In this document: positions 30,441-41,231 of the stretch, piece after piece
Layout of the letters: each line of letters starts with the position of its first letter
Numbering within the stretch: position 1 is the stretch's first letter
Assembly: GCF_000372725.1 (NCBI RefSeq)
Contig: NW_005201092.1
Span: 56,928-120,927, forward strand
Length of the DNA stretch: 64,000 nt
Source: Emiliania huxleyi CCMP1516
Lineage: Eukaryota > Haptophyta > Isochrysidales > Noelaerhabdaceae
Direction: 5' to 3'
Translations under genes and position numbers: made by a program
The notes under the pieces: generated by a model
What the model saw: the letters and a program-made list of their open reading frames with translations, nothing else
What the model was told of the DNA's origin: nothing
Databases searched by the model: none

Positions 30441-30535
30441 CTTGTCGTGCCAGTATGCTGTGAGAGAGGCTTGTATTTTATGTGGAGAAGTTTACCTTAC
30501 CTTACCTTACCTTGTATTTTAAGAATTCTTTTCTT
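30440..30535 (+). mobile_element. LINE-like 3' tail interrupted by a CTTAC microsatellite
   Basis: TGCTGTGAGAGAGGCTTGTA and TTTTAAGAATTCTTTTC match the 3' end of copies at 51361-51400 and 39914-39960, separated by (CTTAC)n. Confidence 0.7.
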
Positions 30536-32456
30536 TCTGGGTCGAGCGAGCGAGGACAGACACGTCCCCACCTTTGCAGGATTTTTGGAAGGGCGAGGGG
30601 GAGGGGGCGCATCGCGGCGTGGAGAGGGCTGGGCACAGGGCACAGGTGAAGGGGCAACTCCGTGCTGCACTGACGGTCGGCCGTCAGAAAGAAACACGCC
30701 TCCGTGGCTCGGGTTACACCAATCCTCGCTACCCAACGCGGCCAAAGGATATCCACCTCGAGAACCTCGAGAACAGGTAATGTGAGTGAGTGAGTATTCT
30801 TGATACGAAACCACGACGACACACACCAGTCGACTCGCATCGGTTGCCTCCATGAACGGCGGAGCTATTCTCGCGCCCACACCACACCTGGCTCCAACGT
30901 GGACACGCCCATAGCTGGGGACACTACTAGGTCACGCATGGCACAGAAGTTTTATCTCTGGGCCCCGAAAGGCATCTCTAGCCGCGTCGTTACACATGCC
31001 CCCTCCCCTCCTGGGCGCATGCGCCTCACGTCTCGCCAGAGCATAAGCCCTTGGCGTGTGGCGAGACGAGTTTTTCGCCATGCAGCGAGCAGCCAGCCGC
31101 CCGCCGCAAACAGCCGGAGGCCTCGCCGCGGCACTGGCTGCGCCGCGGTCCCGCACCCGTCGACGCAGCTCCCCCCGCGGAAGACCGCGCGTAGCGACGC
31201 CTTGACGATCGAGATGAGCGTGCCTGAAGCTCGCCCACCTACTGCCCCTGAGAGTTGGTTATGAGTGGGATCAGCTCCCCCCCTTGGGATCGAAGCCGCC
31301 ACAACCTCACACCCAACATCGCAGGCGGGATCAGAAGGAGACTCCGCACCGGACACCGCCCGGGCACAGACCCCCTACCCGTCGGATTGCACAGGGCCCC
31401 CTCGGAGCAGCCCACACACAATCACGCATCGGCAGAATTAGTGCCTGAGTCAGGCAGACAGCACAGACAAAGGAGAGGAGACAGCACAGACAAGGAGAGG
31501 AGAGAGAGAGGAGAGGAGAGAGAGAGAGAGAGAGGAGAGGGGAGAGGGTGAGGGTGTGTGCACACGTGTGGAGCAGGGAGGGTGTCTGTGGTGGGCTGTA
31601 GTCATACTACGTGGTTAGAACCACGCGCCCCTCAGGAGCTAAGGTAGAGCTGAGCGTCCAAGACGCCTCGGTGCCTCCCACCGGCGTGTGACCATCCGGA
31701 TCTATCGAGCTCGCCTCCGGCGGGCCGTCCCCGCGATGGCCCACGGTCCTCCGTCGCCTGGTTGACCCCCTGCCTCCCAGTTGACCCCCAGTCCTCGTAG
31801 TCGACCATTAAATAAACTCAAAGGTCCACCACAGCCTCCAGCCTCCACCTCCACCCGCGAGCCGCCACCGCTGCCGCCCGCGACGCCGCCCGCCGCGTCA
31901 GATTGCCGCGACGCGCGCACCGAGTCGAGTCGGAGAGCCGCGCCGCACCAGCAGCAGCATCTGCACCACCACCAGCAGCAGCAGCAGCAGCATCACCACC
32001 AGAGAGAGAAGCGCACCTGCCCGACGCCGCCCGCCGCGTCATATGCTCGCGACGCGCGCGTCGAGCCCAGTCGCAGAGCCGCGCCGCGCCAGCAGCAGCA
32101 TCTCCACCAGCAGCAGCACCATCACCACCACCAGCAGCAACAGAGAGATGCAGTGCAGGCGCAGGAGCGCTCGCAGAGCGGCGCTCAGGGCCGCGCACGC
32201 CACGCTGCGGACCGTCGGACGAGCGCAGCGTACGTCGGCGGCGAGCCGCGTCGCCAGCCGTCTCGCGAGAGAGCGGCGCCGCCGCGTGCGCGCAGCAGCC
32301 GCCGCAGCAGAGGCGAGCCGCGGCGACGTCCGCACAACCGATAACTGCCATTGGCGGTTTTACACACACACACACACAACAGGTAATGCCAAAAGGAAGG
32401 ATTTTTATTATCTAGATAATCCACCGCATTTGGCCGACGGCAAAAGACAGATCTTC
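30536..32456. other. Region upstream of the acid phosphatase; low-complexity, no supported gene
   Basis: It contains a GAGAGGAGA-rich microsatellite (31465-31550), an open frame of His/Gln repeats (31781-32344) with a ~145 bp duplication, and (CA)8 at 32361-32378 just before the phosphatase. Open frames here are Arg/Ser-rich shadows typical of high GC. Confidence 0.45.
31873..32135 (+). repeat. ~145 bp tandem duplication with CAG/CAC tracts
   Basis: GACGCCGCCCGCCGCGTCA ... CAGCAGCAGCATCT occurs at 31878-31965 and again at 32023-32105. Each copy is followed by CAC/CAG runs that encode His/Gln in one frame. Confidence 0.8.
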
Positions 32457-34881
32457 ATGTCGCTCAAGTTGGTCTCGCTTCTGCTCGTCGCGCTGCCGGC
32501 GTCTGCCCTTCCGGTGCCCTTTCTCCTCTCGCCCTTTGGCGAACCCGATCCGACGCTCCCATACTCGTTTGGCGAACCCGATCCGACGCTCCCATACTCA
32601 CGGCCCTTTGGCGACGCCGATCCGACGCTCCCATACTCGCGGCCGAGCAAGGTGCCTCACCGCGCGTTGGAGGACTTGGTGCCCAACGGCGGGTTTTGCG
32701 GGCTCACGGAGACGTTCGGCGCTGACTGTGAGGGCCAAGTCCACGTCATGCCCGGCGGCTCCCCTGATTCGGCGACCGTGGTGTGGACAGGTTCGGCCGA
32801 ACTTGCGTTCGTTACATTGAACTGCCCTTCGTTCGACAGCCCGCGGAAGTTCCGCTCGCAGCAAGACACGTACTCTCAGCTGATGAACATTCGGGTGACT
32901 CACCTGGTCGGAGAGGAAGGAATCGGCGAGCCGACAACGAACCGCGAGTTTCTCGCGTCGCTTCAAAACACCAACTTCTCGGCGGACGCCTGGGCATCTA
33001 AGATGCCGTGGAACCCGTTCCAGCCAGGCCTCTCGGTCGTCGGGGGTAAGTTCCCCACGGACCCATTCAGGGAGCCGTCGGTGAGCGACGCGAGCACCTA
33101 CGGCGGCCTCCTCTTGTACAAGATCCAGCGTTCGGTCGGCTCTGTCTCTGGAAGCTACTACCAGTCGCCCATCATCCACAAGGCAAACGTCAGCGGAATA
33201 GAGCCTGGCGAGACGTGCGGGTACACCATCGGCACGATTGACGACAGCTCCACGCTGGGGTCGACATATTCCTTCCGCCAACCGCCCGCTCCAGGGCGCA
33301 TGTACCCCTACAAAGTAGGTCTCGTCGCCGACATGGGACAGACTAGCATCTCGGAGCAGAACATGCAGATCCTCCTCGACTCGCTCGAGAGTGAGGAACA
33401 CTCGCCCGTAATCATCTTCGGCGGCGACCTGGCATACGCGGACGGCTTTCTCCCCCGCTGGGACTCGTGGAGCTTCATGATGCAGCCGCTCATGTCCAAG
33501 ATTCAGGTCATCACGACGGCGGGCAACCACGAGGTGGGCGACGGCGAGCACTTCGTAAGCTACTTTGCCCGCTTCCCGCAGCCGTTCCGCGAGTCGGGCT
33601 CGACCTCACAGCTCTGGTACTCCAAGGAGGTGGGCCCGATGCACGTCGTCAATCTCTGCTCGTATGCGGCCACCTTCAACGGCTCCTTCCAGTACGACTG
33701 GCTCGTCGCGGATTTGGCGTCGGTAAACCGCAGCAAAACGCCATGGCTCATCGCCAATTTTCACGGCGAGCGCGGTGTTGCACCGCCCCCGCACCCTGCC
33801 CCACTACACCCACCGCCCCCTCCCCCGCCCCCGCCCCAACGTTGCAGCTCCTTGGTACAACTCGAACAAAAAGCACCAGGGCGAGGCCGAGCCCATGCGT
33901 CTCGACATGGAGGAGCTGCTCTACGATGCGGGCGTCGACATCGTGATCAACGGCCACGTCCATGCCTACGAGCGGTCGGTGCCCGTGTACAACGCTTGCC
34001 TGAACGAATGCGCGCCCAACTACGTTGTCATCGGCGACGGTGGCAACTACGAGGGCGCCAGCACGCAGTGGATCCAGCCGCCGCCGTGGTCAAAGGTGCG
34101 CGAGTCGTCTTTCGGTGTTGGGTTCCTCACCATCATCAACGACACGCACGGTGAGCCCCCACACGCGTAGGTTGCCGCAGTCCCGCCCCTGCCAAGCCAT
34201 ATCCGCTCTTACCTCGCCGGCCGTGCCCCTCGCGCCACAGCCTTTTACAACTGGTCGCGCTCCGCCTGCCAGTCCAAGGATGCCGACGCCCACTTTGTGG
34301 ATCTGGACGGAGCAGGCTGTTCAGGGGGGCTCAACAAAGGCTCGACGCAGTTTTCGTCCGACTCGACCTACTTTGTTCGCGAGGAGCCGAGCATGCGCAA
34401 GCCCGAGCATAACCCGTCGTGCCCGGATAAGAAGCGCAAGCCGTGCGGCGGTGCTGGAGGCCCGGCCTTCCCGCCGTACCCACCGCGGCCGCCGCCATCG
34501 CCTCCGACTCCGCCGGCGCTGCCGTCGCCGCCGTCGCCTCCCGATCCTCCAGCACCCCCGCCGCCAGTGCAGTGCGGTGACAACCATGGCTGCGCGGAAG
34601 GCTCGACCTGCTACTGTGAGTACAAGAACAACTCTCACGGAACCCGCAGCGTGCTCTTCTCGAGTCTGCCGCCGGATTCGCGCGGATGCTTCTGCTTCCA
34701 AGACGAAGCGTCGCCTGACGACGACATGGTTGGTGGCGAGCACGCGTCCCCCCAAGTGAAGGCCAAGATCAAGAAAATGCGCAACCGGCTCGAAATGTTG
34801 ATGAAGCACTGCGCCGTAGTGATCCAAGCCGCCGATGCGCAGGGCGCCCCTATCGCGGAGGTGGACCCTTCTTGCGAGTGA
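32457..34881 (+). CDS. Purple acid phosphatase (metallophosphoesterase), secreted
   Basis: Model: 32457-33765, 33848-34150, 34241-34881; 2253 bp, 750 aa, phases agree. Hydrolyses phosphomonoesters with a dinuclear metal centre, probably outside the cell for phosphate scavenging. MSLKLVSLLLVALPASA is a signal peptide. Three 11-residue repeats FGEPDPTLPYS follow. Metal-ligand blocks in order: VGLVADMGQT, FGGDLAYADGF, TAGNHEVGDGE, IANFHAPWYNSN (made only after splicing the first intron) and INGHVHAYERS. The C-terminal part has a poly-Pro hinge (PPRPPPSPPTPPALPS) and a Cys-containing tail (CGDNHGCAEGSTCYCEY). The two introns (GC-AG and GT-AG) have exons beginning with C after the AG and no edge duplication, unlike most introns here. 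Confidence 0.94.
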
Positions 34882-35412
34882 CGCGCATGCACGGCCGGAC
34901 CCGTCATCCTCCAGGTGCAGGGCTAGCCGTAGGGGCCTCTCATCGCTCTGGTCACCGCCGGCTCCCCCTCCTCCTTCGCTCGCTCTTAGTTCAATGCAAT
35001 CACCCCGGGAGGCTAGATTGTCCCTTGCGACTGTTCTCTATGTGTAACTTGTGGCGCATGTGGTTGCGGCCGTGCTAGCTCCTGGCTCTGCACATCACAC
35101 ATCACCCTCTGTGCGTGCGCTTTGGGTTTCTTTCGTGTGGTGCAAGCTGTGTTAGTGCCAGTGTGTGTGCGCGCTAGTCCCGTGCCCAGTGTCGTGCGAG
35201 AGAGTTTTGTTGTAAAATTCTTTCGTGGTGTACCTACCTGTGTTCGTCGTCGTGCGAGACTGCGAGTGCGCGCCGCTTCATAGGTTGATGAATACGCGTG
35301 GGCACAGGACGCGGCACAGACCGACAGACGGGGCACAGATGCCAGGCGTGCAGACTCATCTCTATGTACAGCACAGCCCTTCAATTCACGCCACGGTGTC
35401 TTCCAGCACGCT
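34882..35412. other. Intergenic with a LINE-like 3' tail
   Basis: 35140-35225 (GTTAGTGCCAGT, GTGCGAGAGAGTTTTG, TTGTAAAATTCTTT) matches the 3' end of the 18.8 kb copy. Nothing else is recognised. Confidence 0.55.
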
Positions 35413-37869
35413 GTGTGCGCGTGCCTTGCTTATGCCGACGATGCGCCCCAGTGCCTGTGGCCGTGGGCTATGCGACAGAGCGAGCTCATCTTCCGACACC
35501 TCGCCACCACGTCGCATTCCCCCCCGATCTCGCCACGTGACTTTGCAAATCCAAATCTCGAGCCAGCCGAACTTGGATGGGCGCGAGTTCTATTTTGCAA
35601 CGTCACTGTTTTCATCCCGCTGCGAGACAAGGATAACAAGATCAGCCACACCCAGGCCGATGCTTGCCACCTTGGATACGACGAGAATCACCACTGCCAC
35701 TTCGCCTATGTTCCGTCGCTCCGTCGCGTCGGCAGCTACCGCGTCACGTCGTGGTGCGGAGAAAACAAGTTCACGATCGCGAAGACCATCTCCTGTGACA
35801 CGCCAATCACATACATGCAGAGTGACTTCCCCTTTGGCCGCGCCACCGGTGCCTTCCTGCCCAAGCACTTTGTTGCGCGTCGCCCGCCCGCCCGCCCAGC
35901 TGGCCTGCCAGACCAGGGGGGAGCAGCTAACGCAGATGGTCCGACAGCCAGCGACGGCACCGTAGCCCTTGTACGGCGTTATGCCGCCGTCGGCTGCGCC
36001 GCATTTGCCAGTGGGCAACAGACTATTGCCCGCCTCGCAACTGACCGGCTTGCAGAGATAGCCTACTCAGCCTTCATCGACGACGACAACACCGAGGTCG
36101 CATGCGTCTGGAACGACACAGGCTGCAAGCCGCCGCCAATCGAGATAGCGCTTGCAATCCAGTCCGTCGCTTCACAGACTATGCCCGACATCAAAACAGT
36201 CGAACAGGCTCGCCAGTCTATTTACTGGCCTCTCATCAAACGTGCTATGGAGGATGAGATTCACGGAAAGTACGTCGTCAACCGAGCGTGGGACGTTGTC
36301 CGACAGGAGCCGTGGATGCACGTCATTGGAGTCAAGTGGGTCTTTACCTTTGTCTTCAATGACGACGGCAGCATCGCCAAGGTCAAGGCTCGTCTCGTTG
36401 GGAAAGGCTTTGGACAACGTGAAGGCAAGGAGTACCACGAGTGTTTTGCGCGCACTCTGAGCGCAACAGCCTTCCGCCTATGGTGTGCCATAGTCGCTGA
36501 CGAAGACCTCGAGACTGACACGGCCGACGGCGTCAAGGCGTTTACTCAGGCTGACGTCGATGCCGAGATCTACACCCAGATGCCACCCGGGTTCGTCAAG
36601 AAGGGCTTTGTGCTCATGCTTCTCAAAGCGCTCGAGGGCATCAAACAGGGCTCCTACCTTTGGTTCAAACTCAACCAGGACGCCCTCGTCAAGCTTGGCT
36701 GCGTCGCCTCGCTCACCGAGCCAAACTTCTACAGCCACCCAGCCTTTCGCCTAATCATCGTTGTTTTTGCAGACGACGTCGCAAACGGCTTTGCCGCTTC
36801 CGCCACCGACCAGTACGTCCGGTTCAAAGAGGAATATGGAACGTACATCAAGATTGCGACGCTCGATATCGTCCCCATCTCCGTCTTCACCGGAATCGAG
36901 GTACTCCGCGACCGAGCCAACCGCACGCTCACTATTCGGCAGACCCGGTACATCGAGCGGATTGCCGCCCTCTACGGCAACGAGATTGGCGCTGGTGCTC
37001 AGTCCACCCCAGCCGGCTCGACCGACGTCCAGCGCGCCCTCTTCGATAAGCTCGAGCCTGCTGCCGAGTGCGACCGCATCCCCGTCACCGAGTTCCTGAA
37101 GCCGCTAGGAACCATCGGGTGGCCTGCCGAGATGACGCGCCCCGACATCAAGTACTTCTTCTCGAAGCTCGGCTCTTTCTCTCAGGCTTGCGGCGCCGTC
37201 CATCGTGACGCCATCATGACCGTCATCAACTATCTCAACGCCACAAAGCACCTCGGCATCACCTACGGCGGAAAGCTCAAGATCCCCTACGGACTCGACA
37301 CTTTCCCGCCAGGCTTCATCGAGTCTCGTGGCCTCCACGCCTACCATGACGCCTCCTTCGGCAAGGCGCCACACTACGGCGGATGCGTCGTGATGTTCAA
37401 CAACGGCGCCATCGACTGGAGCGCCAACAAGTCCAAGATCGAGGCTCTCAGCGTCGCCGAAGAGGAGACCGCCACCGCCTCCGTAGCCGCCAAGAAAGTC
37501 GTCTCCTGCCGGCTCATGCTCGAGGACGCTGGCCGAGCTGTCGCAGGCCCCACGCCCCAGCTCGGTGACTGCAAAGCCGTCTTTGACATCATCGTCAAGC
37601 CCGGCTCTACTGCTCGCACGCGCTACTACGAACGTGCCACCACGTTTGTCAAGCGCCTCTTCATGCTCCGCCACGTCGCGCCGTACCTCGTCGGCACTGC
37701 TTATATGATCGCCGACGTCTTCACCAAGACGCAGGCGACGCGAGCTATGTTCTTCACCTGTCGCGACTACATGCTCAACGCCAGCAACGGCCCCGGCTTT
37801 GCTGTGACGCTCCAGGGGCAGGCTGCCCGGCTGTGGAGCAAGCTCGTCGCGACCGTCGGCAAGGCGTGA
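35413..37869 (+). CDS. Ty1/Copia retrotransposon polyprotein fragment (integrase end, reverse transcriptase, RNase H)
   Basis: The 818-codon frame lacks gag, protease and the integrase core, so the element is 5'-truncated. It starts with the integrase C-terminal motif CHLGYDENHHCHFAYV and YRVTSW. RT: IKRAMEDEIHGKY, VIGVKWVFTFVFNDDGSI, KARLVGKGF, AFTQADVDAEIYTQMPPGF, LKALEGIKQGSYLWF and catalytic VVFADDVANGF (FADD instead of YVDD). RNase H: LHAYHDASFG, DWSANKSKIEALSVAEEE and ADVFTKTQ. No long terminal repeats were found within about 500 bp on either side. The RT/RH part is intact over ~600 codons, so insertion is not ancient. Coding runs to TGA at 37867-37869. Confidence 0.93.
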   Translation: MCACLAYADDAPQCLWPWAMRQSELIFRHLATTSHSPPISPRDFANPNLEPAELGWARVLFCNVTVFIPLRDKDNKISHTQADACHLGYDENHHCHFAYVPSLRRVGSYRVTSWCGENKFTIAKTISCDTPITYMQSDFPFGRATGAFLPKHFVARRPPARPAGLPDQGGAANADGPTASDGTVALVRRYAAVGCAAFASGQQTIARLATDRLAEIAYSAFIDDDNTEVACVWNDTGCKPPPIEIALAIQSVASQTMPDIKTVEQARQSIYWPLIKRAMEDEIHGKYVVNRAWDVVRQEPWMHVIGVKWVFTFVFNDDGSIAKVKARLVGKGFGQREGKEYHECFARTLSATAFRLWCAIVADEDLETDTADGVKAFTQADVDAEIYTQMPPGFVKKGFVLMLLKALEGIKQGSYLWFKLNQDALVKLGCVASLTEPNFYSHPAFRLIIVVFADDVANGFAASATDQYVRFKEEYGTYIKIATLDIVPISVFTGIEVLRDRANRTLTIRQTRYIERIAALYGNEIGAGAQSTPAGSTDVQRALFDKLEPAAECDRIPVTEFLKPLGTIGWPAEMTRPDIKYFFSKLGSFSQACGAVHRDAIMTVINYLNATKHLGITYGGKLKIPYGLDTFPPGFIESRGLHAYHDASFGKAPHYGGCVVMFNNGAIDWSANKSKIEALSVAEEETATASVAAKKVVSCRLMLEDAGRAVAGPTPQLGDCKAVFDIIVKPGSTARTRYYERATTFVKRLFMLRHVAPYLVGTAYMIADVFTKTQATRAMFFTCRDYMLNASNGPGFAVTLQGQAARLWSKLVATVGKA

Positions 37870-37940
37870 GTCATCACCCCTTCGCCGAAGACGCGCGAGT
37901 CGTCCGAGATAGTTGCCGATGCAACTAGGGGGGGGCTCGT

Positions 37941-38219
37941 TGTGCGAGTATATGGGACACGATGTCTCAAATATGAGAGGTTTTGACTCCTACCGGCTCC
38001 TGACGCTATCCCTGGCAGCTCTAATGACCAGGATCAGTAGTGTTGTGATAGAGGGTGCCCATACTAGCGCAGGAGCTGCCACACTCGCCCGGACCGTCCC
38101 CTTCTGGGGCCGGTTCCGCAGCCCGCGAGAGCCAACTCAGCGGGGCCGTGCCGCGGGTGCCTACTGCCGAGTGCCACAAACACTGCGCCGTCCCGCCATC
38201 ACCTACAGGCTGTCTTGTG
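37941..38219 (+). repeat. Dispersed repeat beginning GAGTATATGGGACA
   Basis: GTGCGAGTATATGGGACA at 37940-37957 also occurs at 6373-6390 (+) and 38664-38681 (-). In all three the translated side reads (L/C)EYMG. The sequences diverge after ~40-50 bp. Confidence 0.6.
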
Positions 38220-38363
38220 TGATGGTTGGGATGTCCAAACGCCACCATCTTGGCTCTTGCGACCTCAAACCCGCGAGCTGTATGGTGGTCCTGACGTCGA
38301 CAGACGCCCGATGACCACGGTGAAGCTGAGCCGTAACGAGTCGACAAGTCTCGTCTGAGCCCG
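38220..38363 (-). mobile_element. Family C dispersed element, second copy
   Basis: The reverse complement matches the 1169-1315 insert from GGGCTCAGACGAGACTTGTC to GGACATCCCAACCATCA with few differences. No flanking duplication was found here. Confidence 0.75.
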
Positions 38364-38484
38364 TGGCGGTCGCCGGCTGAGTCGCTGTGCACGGGCCGGT
38401 ACCTCAGGCGTCACCTCCGCAGCCTCAGGTCTCACACTCCATCACCGCCGCCAGGACGCCGTCGGTGGCACGCTCGGCGGCGAC

Positions 38485-38625
38485 TTTGTTGCAGCCCCAC
38501 AGCGAGCGCGGCGTCGAGCCCATTCGGTCTGGTCGGTTCGCGGCACTCCCTGGGTGCCAGGGAGTGCCGCCGACACGCGAGCGGTGCTTCCTGGCAGCGC
38601 GCGCCAGCTGTGGGGCTGCAACAAA
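38485..38625. repeat. Foldback structure: 19 bp arms around a perfect 12 bp hairpin
   Basis: TTTGTTGCAGCCCCACAGC (38485-38503) is inverted at 38607-38625. Between them GGCACTCCCTGG-GTG-CCAGGGAGTGCC (38542-38568) forms a perfect hairpin. Confidence 0.88.
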
Positions 38626-39107
38626 CTCGAGACACGCTTTTTGGGACATTTTCGACGCTTTTGTCCCATATACTCGCACAACATGCCGGGGAGCGTTAGA
38701 GACGACTCTCTTTCTCCCAACTGTGAACAGTCGTTATCTGTATATGCGCAGCTATTCATAGCCGCGCCTGTTGTTTGTGTGTGTATCCGCGCTCTTGGCG
38801 CGATTACGAGACTGACTAGTGTGTCGCACTAGTTGTACTTTTCGTAATAGTATTCCGCATTCATTGCGAGGGCGGACCACTCCTAGCGTGCAGACCGCGG
38901 GAGCTGGTGCCGCGGCCAGTGTAGACCTGGCCTGCGCTGTGACGCGCGCGCTCATCTTCAACGCGCTACCCGTGCTGCAGCAGCTTGCTTTTGCATTTAC
39001 GCACTTGCTGTCGATCGTGTCGCCAAAGTGAACTAGCTCACCTGACAGCTGCTTGTTGCATATTAGGACTTGCTCGCTTGATTGCGGCGGTGATCACGCA
39101 TCCAGCG
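38626..39107. other. Intergenic, third copy of the GAGTATATGGGACA repeat
   Basis: 38640-38681 is the inverted repeat copy. The rest has no recognisable feature. Confidence 0.4.
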
Positions 39108-39875
39108 ATGGCAGCTGCCCTCAACGACATCATCACCGACGCCATCGTCCAGGGAGTGCGCGGCGCACGTTCGCCCTGTCCGCTCTGCCTCTGCATATCG
39201 GCACGCGAAACCACTGTACCGAGCGCTTTCTCTTCATGGCGCCGCAGGCTCAGGAGATGATGGTCGATGCAAAGACGCCCGAATGCGCGCGCCTGCTTAT
39301 ATGGCTACGATGCCGAGAGTGCCTGCGTACGCCGTTGGCAAGCATGCGCCGGCGCAGGCGGGCCGTTTTCTCGTCGGCCTGGTGCGCGGGACGCTGCCGT
39401 GCGTCGAGCGCTGCGCTCATCTCGACCAGAAGGTTGGCGGTCGTCCAGCGTTGGTCAATGATATGGTTGAGGACGAGCTGCAGCTTGCCAGTGCCTACCG
39501 CGAGCAGGCACAGGCGCGGCTGAATGAGCTGGCTGCCGAGGTCAAAATGATGCGCGTGAGCTCGATGGAATCGGCAACCTACAAGGAGCGTGTCGAGGCG
39601 GCACTGTCGCCAACTCGAGACCCCCGCATCCACCCGGCGAGGCCGCACTTGAGCCCTGAGCGAGGTACGTCTGCAGCCTGGCCGCACTGTAATCGGGAGG
39701 CCGATGAGAGTGACCCCACGCATCCACCCAAGACGACCAGGGGCAACGGCCCGGAAGCCGCCGGGCAGCACAACCCTCAACGTGGCGCATGCAAGCCACC
39801 CTGCAGCTCCCGTCGAGAAGGAGTTGGAGGCATAGAGCAGCACATCCCAGCAGTGGAAGAGAACCTTGCCCGCTA
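39108..39875 (+). pseudogene. Hypothetical coding region with frame changes
   Basis: ATG 39108 gives MAAALNDIITDAIVQG. A second frame continues RTFALSALPLHIGTRNHC ... MAPQAQEMMVDAKTPECARL, and a third (39283-39876) gives AYMATMPRVPAYAVGKHAPAQAGRFLVG, VNDMVEDELQLASAYREQ and a helical AQARLNELAAEVKMM. Together they look like one protein of ~230 aa broken by two frame shifts, or three small exons. No family recognised. A LINE-like copy inserted just downstream (39914). Confidence 0.35.
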
Positions 39876-39909
39876 GCCGGATCGTGGTATTGGCTATGGC
39901 GGCTGGGCA

Positions 39910-40440
39910 CACTGTGAAAGAATTCTTAAGATACAAGCCTCTCTCACAGCACACTGGCACGACAAGGGCGCGGACTGGCGCGGACTGGCACACACACAGG
40001 CTCACCACCGGAGCCGCCTAAGCGACTCCGTTAAGAACGGCAATGCACTCCGCACCATGCACAATGCCGCTCTCCCCGCACGCTAGCTCGTTCACCGTCT
40101 GCCACGCCACGGCGGTGTGGAGGACGACAGACAAGCGCTGCATCTGCAGCCCGTGCCAGTTCTTGGTGGTCCATGTGACCTCGTCCAGGTGCTGAGCGTG
40201 CGAAAGTTTGTTGCTCAGCTGGTTCGCCGCCTCCCTCAGGGTGCTGCGAACCTCCTTTCCAAAGCCTCCGAAAGCCTCAAAATCAAACAAACGTAGATCG
40301 CAATCCTGCTGCCGCGCAAAGGGGTAATCGCCATCCAGCTCCTTGAGCTTTCCCTTGGGGGCATCCTCCTCCTCCCCCTCCTCCCCCTCCTCCTCGGCCT
40401 CCTCCTCCTCCTCCGCCACCAGGGTTGCACGCGTACACTG
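39910..40440 (-). mobile_element. LINE-like repeat copy B with 3' part of ORF
   Basis: The minus-strand ORF 40419-40018 (133 codons) is almost identical to the last 133 codons of copy C (50504-51295): acidic run EEEEEAEEEGEEGEEEDAPK, then DYPFARQQDCDLRLFDFEAF, LSNKLSHAQHLDEVTW and the shared end CIAVLNGVA*. The 3' UTR and the TCTTAAGAATTCTTTC tail (to ~39914) are also shared. Homology starts abruptly at about 40430, in the acidic run, as expected for a 5'-truncated retrocopy. Confidence 0.8.
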
Positions 40441-41231
40441 GGGGACGAGTTAATGCGCGGTTGGGGGGGTCTGAAAAGGGGAGCTCCCTCTCCCTTCCTG
40501 GGTTGGAACGATAAATGGCCCCACAGGCTCCCAGGAGACCGAATAGTGGACAGGGCTTTAGACGTCTTGATCAGATGATGATGTGGCGACGAGATAGATC
40601 TCTAGTGAGGACCTCTGCGTGTGTAGGGGGCCAGTGAGGACCTCTCGCTGTGAGGACCTCTGAGCCTGGCGCGTCCACAGGTGGACAGCCAGGACGCAGC
40701 TACGCCTGGCGCGTACTCCTCCGACTGCAAAGCAAGCAGCGCCGTTCCACAAACGGCGGGGCCTTTTCGGTGTCAAAAAGACGCGGCGGCGCAGAGACCG
40801 CGGGAGCGAGGCAGTCTCGTGTCGCTCTATAGAGGTAAGAACAAGGGAGACGACAAACCTTTTAGGAGGTGCGGGTCACCACGTTTGAAACGCGAGAGTG
40901 GCACCGGCGTGTAGCCTCGAAGGGGCAGCCGGGGTCTCGCGTTTAGGGCCGTAAAAAGATGTAAGACACAAGAAGCAGGGCGCGAGCCGCGCACGAAAGC
41001 TACATACACAGAAAGCAACCCCGCGTGACACAATCGAGGGAAGAAACTCATGTGAGACAGAGGGTCACGCGGGACACGAGCAAAGTGCCAAAAGGGCACC
41101 ACAGAGAGTAGTTACTATCTCCGCATTCCAACGTGGCGCCCGCGGCTACAAAGGCGGTACAAATTCTTTTTTTGCTGCGACACTGGAGCACCGACAGCGA
41201 AGGAGCTCGTTGGGCTCTCGCTAGGGCGCCG
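40441..41231. other. Intergenic; GAGGACCTC words and a dispersed repeat
   Basis: Three GTGAGGACCTCT words lie at 40609-40663. 41049-41130 matches 20845-20895 (GTGAGACAGAG, AAAGTGCCAA, GCATTCCAAC). No gene recognised. Confidence 0.5.

Noticed and set aside
31781-32344. His/Gln-repeat protein gene before the acid phosphatase
   Set aside because: The frame is driven by CAG/CAC repeats and a recent duplication; another frame over the same bases is equally open and runs into the phosphatase ORF.
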